The translations under genes were made by a program, and so were the position numbers. A stretch of DNA of 64,000 nt, from positions 1-64,000 of the forward strand of contig CAVOWP010000010.1 in NCBI GenBank assembly GCA_963700185.1, written 5' to 3'. The notes below the pieces were generated by a model that saw only the letters and a list, made by a program, of their open reading frames with translations, did not search any database and was not told where the DNA came from. Below are positions 57,523 through 64,000 of this stretch, in pieces (the first letter of the stretch is position 1; each line of letters opens with the position of its first letter). The DNA is from AP-15 sp963700185 (GTDB taxonomy: Bacteria > Pseudomonadota > Alphaproteobacteria > ATCC43930 > CGMCC-115725).

Positions 57523-58272
57523 TCAGGCGGTCGTCCTGCCACCCAGCACAGCCTTGTAGGCCTGGACTGCTTTGCCAAAGCCCATCACCAAGGCGTCGGC
57601 CGTCAGTTCGTGGCCGATGGACGCCTCGGCGACAGTCGGCAAGGCGTCGATCAGCGGAGGCAGGTTTTCAAGGTTCAGATCGTGTCCGATATTGACGACC
57701 AAACCGAGCGCCGCCGCGCGCTCCGCGGCGGCGGCGCAAGCGCGCAGCAATGCCGCATGGTCGCCGCAGCGGAAGGCGGCGGCGTAAGAACCGGTGTAGA
57801 TCTCAATGCCGTCGGCCCCGGTATCATGCACCGGTGCGACTGCGGCCGGGTCGGGATCGATGAACAAGATGACGCGGCAGCCGAGCGGCTTGAGGTCGTT
57901 GAGCGCGGCGTCGACAAGTCGGTGCTGCGCGGTGTCGAGCTTCCATCCCTCCTCTGAGGTGAAGGCTTCGGGGCTGTCGGGCACGAGCGTGCACTGCTCC
58001 GGCCTTATTTCTGCGACAATGTCGAGAAAGCGGCGGTCGGGGTAGCCTTCGAGGTTGAGTTCGAATACGGGCCGCCACGGCTGCATCAGCTCGGCTAGGC
58101 CGGTAACGTCGCTGCGGCGGATGTGCCGTTCGTCGGGGCGGGGATGCGCAGTGAGTCCGTCGGCTCCGGCCCCGTGGGCGATCCGGCCAAAGCGCAGCAC
58201 GTCCGGCACGCCGGTTCGCCGCGAGTTGCGCAAGAGCGCGATCTTGTTGAGATTGACGCTGAGCCGGGCCAT
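57523..58272 (-). CDS. pdxJ: Pyridoxine 5'-phosphate synthase
   Basis: PdxJ condenses 3-amino-2-oxopropyl phosphate with deoxyxylulose 5-phosphate to make PNP in vitamin B6 synthesis. The 249-residue TIM barrel starts at ATG 58272: MARLSVNLNKIALLRNSR, then AHGAGADGLTAHPRPDERHI with the substrate-binding His/Arg, FELNLEGYPDRRFLDIVAEI, CTLVPDSPEAFTSEEGW, VILFIDPDPAAV and IGHDLNLENLPPLI near the end. The frame is open to 58644 but that part is the upstream dioxygenase gene. Five bases separate it from that gene, so the two are co-transcribed. Confidence 0.92.
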   Translation of the reverse strand: MARLSVNLNKIALLRNSRRTGVPDVLRFGRIAHGAGADGLTAHPRPDERHIRRSDVTGLAELMQPWRPVFELNLEGYPDRRFLDIVAEIRPEQCTLVPDSPEAFTSEEGWKLDTAQHRLVDAALNDLKPLGCRVILFIDPDPAAVAPVHDTGADGIEIYTGSYAAAFRCGDHAALLRACAAAAERAAALGLVVNIGHDLNLENLPPLIDALPTVAEASIGHELTADALVMGFGKAVQAYKAVLGGRTTA

Positions 58273-58277
58273 GTCGG

Positions 58278-59175
58278 CTATTCCGCTGCGGCGAGCCCTT
58301 GCCGATCCGCCGCAGTCTCGAAGAACCGCCTGCCGGTGGCACGCTGGTTCTCGTAGATCGAGCCCTGGTATTCGGCCGGGGGTAGTGGCAACCGGACCGG
58401 AACCGGGGCGAGGCGAGGCGTCAGGGTCGGCTTTCCTGCAAACAACAGCTCGTCGAACTTCTCGATCCCACCGGCGAACCCGAGCAATGGCCAGGCATCG
58501 GCCGCCCGGTATTGGAACAACAGAAACCGCCGCTCCTTGCCAGAAAAATTGGTCGCCGACCCGTGCACGGCGCGCACATGATGCACGGTAATCGAGCCGG
58601 CTTTGCCGAGGCACGACACCGCCCGTGACAAGTCGAGACCGCAAGCATCCGGGTCGAGCGCGCCGCAGAACCGTCCGTCGGGGCCGTGGTGGTCATAGAC
58701 CGGGCCGACATGACTGCCGGGGATCACCATCATCGGACCGTTCTCCAAGTCGCAATCGTCGAGCATGATGCCGACCGCGGCGAGATCGTCGTTGGTGTGC
58801 GGATAGAACGCCCAGTCCTGGTGCCATTCGACCGGCGCGCCAAACCCGGCCGACTTCATGTTGAGCTTGCCGGTGTCGAAGCGCACCGTGCCCCACAGAT
58901 CGGTCAGCACTTCGACGATCTTCGGATGCCGCGCGGCGCGGGCATACTCGGCATGGTGCAGATGCGGCGTCTTGATGCGCCGCACCCGCGGCTCGGCCGC
59001 CGAATGCGAACTCCTCGAGGTCGTAAACGTCGTCGTTGGCGGCGATGGCGCGCGCATCGCGCACGAATTCGTTGGTGACGCGGCGCAGGGTCTCGACCTC
59101 GTCCCGCGTCAGAACCTCGGGCACCACTATGAAGCCGTCGCGGCGGTAGGCTTCGATCTGGGTTTGCGACAGCAT
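58278..59175 (-). pseudogene. Phytanoyl-CoA dioxygenase (PhyH) family Fe(II)/2OG oxygenase, one frameshift
   Basis: Non-haem iron oxygenase of about 299 codons. ATG 59175 has GGAGG four to five bases upstream: MLSQTQIEAYRRDGFIVVPE is the usual PhyH opening. A base change near 59000, after DVYDLEE, shifts the frame; it resumes SHSAAEPRVRRIKTPHLHHA. The iron ligands are His and Asp in VEWHQDWAFYPHTNDDL and the distal His in VRAVHGSATNFSGKERRFLL, with the Arg after it for 2-oxoglutarate. It directly precedes pdxJ. Substrate unknown. Confidence 0.82.
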
Positions 59176-59401
59176 GGTTCCTCCGACAACTCGGGAAGCT
59201 GAGCCGAATTGCTGGCCCCTGCAGGCGGCCTTGTCAACCCGCCGGGCATCGGCCGAGTGATCCTCCTGTTTCTGCAGCACATTAACAGGCAGATTGGCGT
59301 CGTAATCGGCGCAGATCCTTGGATCCGCCCCCGTTCCAAGGTTGATTTCCTGCCCTGCGATGTGCTTACCTGGTTCGTGGGGAAGTATCCGGGGGAGTCC
59401 G

Positions 59402-60143
59402 GTGAGCACGACCAAATACTTGGCCGGGGTTACGGCCGCAGGCGTTTTCCTTTGCCTTGCCTTGGGGATTCTGTGGACGGCGGGCGCAGGCGCCAAAAAA
59501 TGTTGCAGCACGGACCCTCGCATCACCGCTGTCAGACTCGTCCGCTCCGGTCACTCAGAGTTTTTTGGACCGCATGAAAGCGATCGGCATCCGTACGATC
59601 TTCCGCTACTACGACCATGACGACGAAACCCTGCCGGGGAAAACATTGAGACGCGGGGAACGCGATGCCATCGTCATGAATGGCTTGAGGATGGGTGTCG
59701 TGTTCCAACACAGGAACGATAAATTCACGTCCTTTACCGCGTGGCGCGGCCGCTGGGACGCCGAGCGAAGCCTCCTTCTTGCGGCCGAGAATTCTCAGCC
59801 GAAGGGCAGCGCGATTTATTTCGGCGTCGACGGCCCATGGCGCACCCCATACGAACTGGCGGCCATCATGGCCTATTTCCGTGAAGTGAACACCAGTATG
59901 GCGGGCAGCGGCTATCGAGTCGGCGTGTATGGCAGCGGCCTTGTCTGCAACACATTGCTCGACAATGGTCTTGCCGAACTGTGCTGGCTCGCCGCGCCGG
60001 CCTCGTGGCCCGATTTCAGCGCCTGGTACCAGACGAAGAGATGGAAACTGGTCCAGCTCCCGACCACTCAATGCGGCGGTCGAAGCGTCGATTTCAACCT
60101 CGCCAACGACGCCCAGGCCGAATACGGCCAATTCGGAAATTGA
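59402..60143 (+). pseudogene. Exported DUF1906 / glycoside-hydrolase-like TIM-barrel protein, frameshift in a poly-A run
   Basis: GTG 59402 (GGAG five bases upstream) starts a signal peptide (STTKYLAGVTAAGVFLCLAL, cleavage near GAGA). The frame breaks in a run of six A (59493-59498) and resumes NVAARTLASPLSDSSAPVTQ. The domain has FLDRMKAIGIRTIFRYYDHD, GLRMGVVFQHRNDKF, AIYFGVDGPWRTPYELAAIM and YRVGVYGSGLVCNTLLDNGL, typical of the Rv2525c/DUF1906 barrel related to GH25-like folds. Members are exported and may act on the cell wall. A homopolymer break favours sequence error. Confidence 0.75.
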
Positions 60144-60354
60144 CATGCGAGCACCGAAGATTGCTGGCTGATATCGCTGTTAAATACAGCGAATTTACAG
60201 CCAAGACGCCGACGCACCCGCGGAATGCCAGTGCGGCTTCCAATCAGGTAGCACAACCAACACAATCGTCTCGCGCAAGCGGCTCCTCCCAAAGACAGTG
60301 CGGCATTGGTGAGAGGTAGCATGCGATTGTGGCAATTCCCCGGTCGTAGAGGCT

Positions 60355-62011
60355 TTAGTTGCTGCGGAAGAGGTCGTGCGGAATACCCGCCGCGCTAAAG
60401 ACGTAATCACGCGAGGCCTCGAGCTGCTGGCGAAGATGCGGCAGGTAGACGTCGAGCAATCGACCTTTCCACTTGCGCACCTTGCCCGCGACGATGACGG
60501 TCTCGACGTTCGTGCGGTCCATCAGCGACACCACCGCGCCCGGCACCTGGTTGAGCGGCATCACATTGATCCGGGTGGCGTCGAGAATAATGATGTCCGC
60601 CTCCTTGCCCGGCGTGAGCGAGCCGGTTTTGCTCTCGAGCCGCAAGGCCTTGGCGCCGTTCATGGTCCCGAAACGCAGAACATCGCGCGTGGTGAGCGGG
60701 GCGATTGTGCCGGCGGGCGGCGTCGGCCACTGATTGCCCGCTGCGCCTGGCGGGAGTCCCCAATCAACCTCGTTGGGCGGAAGGCCCTGATCGAGGATCA
60801 TCTGATTCAGGACCACCCGCTGCAGGTTCATGCAGGACCGCATTTGCGTGAAGAAGTCGGCGGTCAATGTGCATTCGACATCGACGCTCAGCGACGGCTC
60901 CATGCCCAGGCTCTGCATTTTGAGGATGGGCGGCATGCCGTGCCGCATGTTCATCTCGATCGGGACGGCGAGCGAGACTTGCGCACCCTTGTCGTGCACC
61001 GCCTGCCATCCAAGGTCGGACATCCCGGTCATATGGATGAACAGATTGTCGGGCCCGAGCCCGATGTCGTGCGAGCTGCCGCCTTGCCCCACGGCGAGCT
61101 GGTCCAGGATCGGACGTATCCCGAACGGCGAGAGGATGTGCGCCGCAATCTGCAGATCGAGCTGGCGCCCGATCGTCCAGGACTGTTCGTAAATCGCATC
61201 CCCGAGATAGACCTCGCCGCCCATGATCATCGTGACGAGCTGGTCGGTCGAGGAGAAGTACTTCTGTTTGATACGAAACGCGTCCTGCGGATAAGCATAA
61301 GTAGGCGGGTTACTTCCCGCGCCCTCGAAATAACCGAACGCGGAACGACGCCCCGAATCGAACAGGGCTTGGATAGCGGCGTCGGAGTGCTGCGGCGTGT
61401 GGTGGATTTGCGACACGTCGTGCACGGTCGTGACGCCGTCGTCGAGCTGGCTCAACGCACCGAACAGTTCGTTGATGTAAACGTCCTGCGGCCGGTAGAC
61501 CGGGGCGAATTTGAGGAGAATGTACTCGTAGTATGTGATGGTCCCGGCCGCCGTGCCCGAGCCGTCGTTTATCAGGATGCCATCGGCGAGGAAGCTGCGC
61601 AGGACCGTCTCGAACTGGTGATGGTGGGTGTCGATAAAGCCAGGCATGACAATGCGGCCGGTCGCGTCGACCTCCGCGGCGCTGCCCGCATGCAGGTTCT
61701 GCCCGACGGCCACGATCTTCTTGCCCTCGACCAGCACGTCGGCCTGCCTTCTTGCCCTCGACCAGCACGTCGGCCTGCGCGAAGTCCCCGACCTGCGGAT
61801 CCAGCGACATCACCGAACCGCCGCGAATGACGTAGCGCCGGCCCGGCCTCCCGCTGTCGAGCGGCGGATCCCCGCTATCCGCCGCCGCTGGACGCGGCGC
61901 AAACAGGGCCAGACCCGCCGCGGCCACCCCGGCCGCCGCCGCACTCTTCAAAAAACTGCGGCGTGAGTGGAAATGGTTTTGAGGCCGTCCCGCATCGCAC
62001 AATATGCACAT
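60355..62011 (-). pseudogene. Tat-exported metal-dependent amidohydrolase, broken by a 31-bp tandem duplication
   Basis: ATG 62011 gives MCILCDAGRPQNHFHSRR, a twin-arginine signal with SRRSFLKSAAAAGVAAAGLA and cleavage near AAA. The amidohydrolase starts with IRGGSVMSLDPQVGDFAQAD. A duplicated 31-bp unit (61717-61778) then throws the frame; removing one copy restores VLVEGKKIVAVGQNLHAG. Further motifs are MPGFIDTHHHQFETVL (HxH metal site), DDGVTTVHDVSQIHHTP, FIHMTGMSDLGWQAVHDKGA and LTPGKEADIIILDATRIN. Total about 540 codons. Family members hydrolyse amides or cytosine/atrazine-like rings; substrate unknown. Periplasmic location of such an enzyme is less common. Confidence 0.8.
61717..61778. 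repeat. 31-bp perfect tandem duplication
   Basis: Unit CTTCTTGCCCTCGACCAGCA plus CGTCGGCCTGC at 61717-61747 and again at 61748-61778. 31 is not a multiple of three, so it alone disrupts the amidohydrolase frame. Confidence 0.9.
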
Positions 62012-62259
62012 CTTGCCGTTTCCCCCCTCAAAGCAAGTCATTCGAACCAAAATCCCTCTTTTGAATGTCCTCGGCAATTATAATCCCGTGCGCTGGGCAC
62101 TCCCGGAGTGATACCGTCGGACTATCGGGCCGAGGTTCAAGAACGCGTTGCGCACCTGAATTGAGGCCTATCGGCGCTATGAGATCCGGGGACCGTCCAC
62201 CTCAGCTGTAAACTAGCCGCCCGAATACTTATGTTTTGGGCGGCAGAACGCTTATTACC

Positions 62260-62485
62260 ATGTCGAAAATTCAGGTGATCATCAACGTTAAGCAGCTTCC
62301 CGGGGAAGTCTTTCTCGCGACGAGCGATGAAGTATGCGGGCTGACAGTCGAGTGCGACACGCGGGACGAGATCATCGCGACTGTGCCTGAGATTGCGCTG
62401 CAGCTTCTCGAGGCTGCAGCTTCTCGAGATCGAAGCGGGTCACCCGTTGCCGCAACGGCCGGTGCTGACGCTCGCCTTCGATTGA
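62260..62485 (+). pseudogene. DUF1902-like small protein, broken by a 16-bp tandem duplication
   Basis: ATG 62260 opens KIQVIINVKQLPGEVFLATS and CGLTVECDTRDEIIATVPEI, the fold of DUF1902/HicB-like small domains. A duplicated 16-bp unit (62397-62428) then shifts the frame. With one copy removed the text reads LQLLEIEAGHPLPQRPVLTL AFD and stops at 62483-62485, about 70 residues, a normal length. The uncorrected frame runs on to 62631. HicB-like domains can be antitoxins, but no HicA-type partner lies next to it. Confidence 0.65.
62397..62428. repeat. 16-bp perfect tandem duplication
   Basis: GCTGCAGCTTCTCGAG at 62397-62412 and again at 62413-62428, inside the DUF1902-like frame. 16 is not a multiple of three. 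Confidence 0.92.
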
Positions 62486-62651
62486 GGCCGTATGGCTTCA
62501 ATGACGCACAGGGAACTCAGAGGCTCCTTGTCGATCATGGCTGCAGATATCTTCGGGATGCCTGCGACAGCCGGCGGCGCTCGCGATCACCAACCGAATT
62601 CGCGGCGATTTCTCGGCGTTCCCTAACCTAGTCTAAGACGCACGGATTCTC

Positions 62652-62695
62652 TGGCGTCCCCTACCGGATTCGAACCGGTGTTGCCGCCGTGAGAG
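62652..62695 (-). tRNA. 3' fragment of tRNA-Glu (about 44 nt), likely attachment-site copy
   Basis: On the minus strand the sequence runs from an anticodon-loop-like CTCTCAC, through GGCGG (3' side of the anticodon stem), a T-arm ACCGGTTCGAATCCGGT with perfect pairing, to AGGGGAC G CCA (acceptor 3' strand, discriminator, CCA). This matches the 3' half of bacterial tRNA-Glu(CTC). The 5' half is missing: upstream of CTCTCAC there is no CCGCC partner strand nor a GTCCCCT acceptor strand. Such 3' halves are left as att sites when a tyrosine-integrase island enters a tRNA gene. No integrase is seen in the window. Confidence 0.75.
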
Positions 62696-62743
62696 AGTTG
62701 CAAAACCAGTTCTGCGGACAGTGGTGGACAGAGACATCTCCCT

Positions 62744-62875
62744 GTCGTCCAACTCGCGATAGGGCAACATCCCAGCGTCGGAGGTGATTACACTGCCGCA
62801 AAACTGGAGCATCAAACGGCGGTCGAAATCGAGCCTCAGCGCCTCGCTTTTCGATTCACCCACCGGGTCCACCAT
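62744..62875 (-). mobile_element. IS1380-family transposase, N-terminal remnant
   Basis: About 44 residues read SEALRLDFDRRLMLQF, GSVITSDAGMLPYRELDD, the conserved opening of IS1380-type transposases. Homology ends near 62744, 48 bases from the tRNA fragment. The frame itself goes on to 62633 without resemblance. Confidence 0.7.
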
Positions 62876-63169
62876 CGCCGCCCCATCCGACGTCGTCTAT
62901 GATACTGAATTTTATATCAAAACCGGGGTTCGGATGCTCAAAATCGCTACTTCATCCGGCGAATGCGGGCCGAATTGGGTGCGTGATCGAGGTGTTGCGC
63001 GGTACCCGGGGATAGCCCAGGCGATAAATGTGCGGCATTATTCCGCCGCTAAATCATTAAGCCGGCCGTCAGCCTGACCGACGGATACGCGACCCTCAAT
63101 GGGAATGCCGCCATGCGCCTGCGCCCAGTGATGGGTAGGGCGGTGACCTATCTCGCGCGGCCGGCCGTC

Positions 63170-63320
63170 GTCGCCTCCTGCAACCAGCGCGGCACGGCGG
63201 AGCAATGGATCAAAGAGAGCAAGGGCGCGATCAAATGGACGCGGCTGTCGTGCCGTTCCTTGCGCCAATGCCGTACGTCTTCAGCTCCATGCTCTCGCCT
63301 GCAACCTCCAGCCCGATGGG
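63170..63320 (+). mobile_element. IS1380-family transposase, C-terminal remnant
   Basis: On the plus strand NQRGTAEQWIKESKGAIKWT and RLSCRS match the catalytic C-terminal region of IS1380 transposases. One frame change then gives ANAVRLQLHALACNL, the usual continuation. It is in the opposite direction to the N-terminal piece 300 bases away, so an inversion or two separate insertions have occurred. Confidence 0.72.
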
Positions 63321-63359
63321 CCGGCGGTCTTCGCCACGTCTAGTCCAGTGGCAATCGGA

Positions 63360-63665
63360 TTATTCGCCGGCTGGACTATTGCACTTCAGCCCAGCAGGAA
63401 ACGCGAGCTGGCGGTTGTGCATCCTCCAAAGCTCATCCCTAGTTTCCTCCGGCAGGTCGCCGAACCAAACCCATATTTCGCTTTCGGGGGAACGGGCGAA
63501 ATATTGCCGACCGATTTGCTGGTATTCCTCCGGGAGATCAGCATCAATGCCGTAGGGGTCCAACGTCTGGGCATAGATCCAATAAACTTCCGCCGTTAGC
63601 GGATCGATTGCCAAGCCTGCCTTCTTCCTTATCAAGTAGAATTCGTTAAGATCTTCAGTGGTCAT
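63360..63665 (-). CDS. Hypothetical protein, possibly plasmid/island-type
   Basis: A 101-residue acidic protein from ATG 63665 (GAGGAAA about nine bases upstream). It reads LNEFYLIRKKAGLAIDPLTA, EVYWIYAQTLDPYGIDADLP, EYQQIGRQYFARSPESEIWV and WFGDLPEETRDELWRMHNRQ. The composition and even helix content look like a real protein, but I do not know the family. It is AT-richer than the housekeeping part of the window and lies among insertion-sequence remnants. Confidence 0.6.
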   Translation of the reverse strand: MTTEDLNEFYLIRKKAGLAIDPLTAEVYWIYAQTLDPYGIDADLPEEYQQIGRQYFARSPESEIWVWFGDLPEETRDELWRMHNRQLAFPAGLKCNSPAGE

Positions 63666-64000
63666 CGTTTTAATTTCCTCTATGCACCGCATCTATACTG
63701 ATTAGCGGCCTATAAATGAGATATGTATCACTCGGCGCTGAAGTCAAATTTCCAACCAAAAATTTGTGGTCCTTCGAGGCGAGCCCGAACCACGCAGAAG
63801 AACAGCCGCACAGCCGAACGCGATGCGGCCTGTTCGACCCCCACTGCCGCCGGGCTGCGCTAGTTTTCCTTAGGGCTGGGCTGCGAGACGCAACCGACGA
63901 ATCCAACCTTGAGACAGGCAGAGGTCGGCCGGCGCGGATCGTCCTCGGCATCCGATACCGGAAATGGTGAAGCTGCTGCCACAACCGGGCGAATTGGCTG
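63666..64000. other. Window end without a supported gene
   Basis: About 335 bases. Short frames on both strands overlap and show no family features. The first 70 bases are AT-rich and could hold a promoter for the gene at 63665. Confidence 0.4.

Noticed and set aside
56527..57957. 476-codon plus-strand open frame
   Set aside because: Spans three minus- and plus-strand genes (CLC end, DUF4337, pdxJ) with no motif of its own.
60376..61830. 484-codon plus-strand open frame
   Set aside because: Antisense to the Tat amidohydrolase, which has signal peptide and metal motifs.
62260..62485. HicAB toxin-antitoxin system
   Set aside because: The small domain resembles DUF1902/HicB, but no HicA-like toxin gene lies on either side.

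Overview
The window is GC-rich bacterial DNA that reads as an alphaproteobacterium, probably Hyphomicrobiales (Rhizobiales) or a close relative. The support is a SciP/DUF1153-type protein, an ATP12 F1-ATPase assembly factor, PimC/PimD-type acyl-CoA dehydrogenases, FixJ-type response regulators, and dispersed palindromes built on CATTGCGAG...GAAGCAATG. The taxonomic call is inference from gene content; no rRNA gene is present.

Layout. 1-1.3 kb: end of a P-type ATPase, a small hypothetical gene and a ferritin-like protein. 1.9-7.7 kb: a catabolic block with an MFS carrier, a GMC oxidoreductase and an SMP-30 lactonase (minus), divergent from a membrane dipeptidase and an NTF2-like protein (plus). 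7.8-16.7 kb: a minus-strand cluster (isochorismatase-like hydrolase, XapX, YtcJ-type amidohydrolase, quinone oxidoreductase, alginate-export-type porin, lipoprotein), divergent from a large winged-helix/ATPase/TPR regulator, with a candidate operator between them. 16.7-24 kb: WrbA, an RND efflux pump with its fusion protein, a very small exported peptide, a Gly/His-rich exported protein and an ECF sigma factor. 24.2-31.3 kb: an orphan winged-helix protein and a signalling locus (FixJ-like regulator divergent from two paralogous PAS histidine kinases plus a single-domain receiver). 31.3-39.6 kb: accessory region with a BTAD/TolB-like/TPR regulator, a SciP-like protein, an 81-bp tandem-repeat gene followed by a DUF6065-like gene, and an EamA transporter. 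39.6-50.6 kb: housekeeping metabolism (TRAP permease remnant, two acyl-CoA dehydrogenases, RarA, RluC-type pseudouridine synthase, ATP12, methyltransferase, carboxymuconolactone decarboxylase-like protein, propionyl-CoA carboxylase beta and alpha). 50.6-60.1 kb: IS481 remnant, PfpI, acylphosphatase, SGNH hydrolase, two tandem CLC chloride channels, DUF4337, PhyH-PdxJ operon and a DUF1906 protein. 60.3-64 kb: a Tat-exported amidohydrolase and a DUF1902-like gene, each broken by a short tandem duplication, then a 44-nt tRNA-Glu 3' fragment with IS1380 remnants that looks like an island boundary.

An important caveat is that about twenty genes, including housekeeping ones (rluC, pccA, pccB), read correctly only if one or more small indels are allowed. 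Many are single-base changes, which points to draft or long-read sequence error at least as much as to gene decay. The 31-bp and 16-bp duplications near 62 kb are of another kind. I give whole-gene spans and note where the frame breaks.

The best candidate for something undescribed is the 36.6-37.8 kb pair: a small leaderless protein made of near-identical 27-residue units, closely followed by a DUF6065-like gene and preceded by an AT-rich region with repeated TTTTCACG motifs shared with the divergent SciP-like gene.
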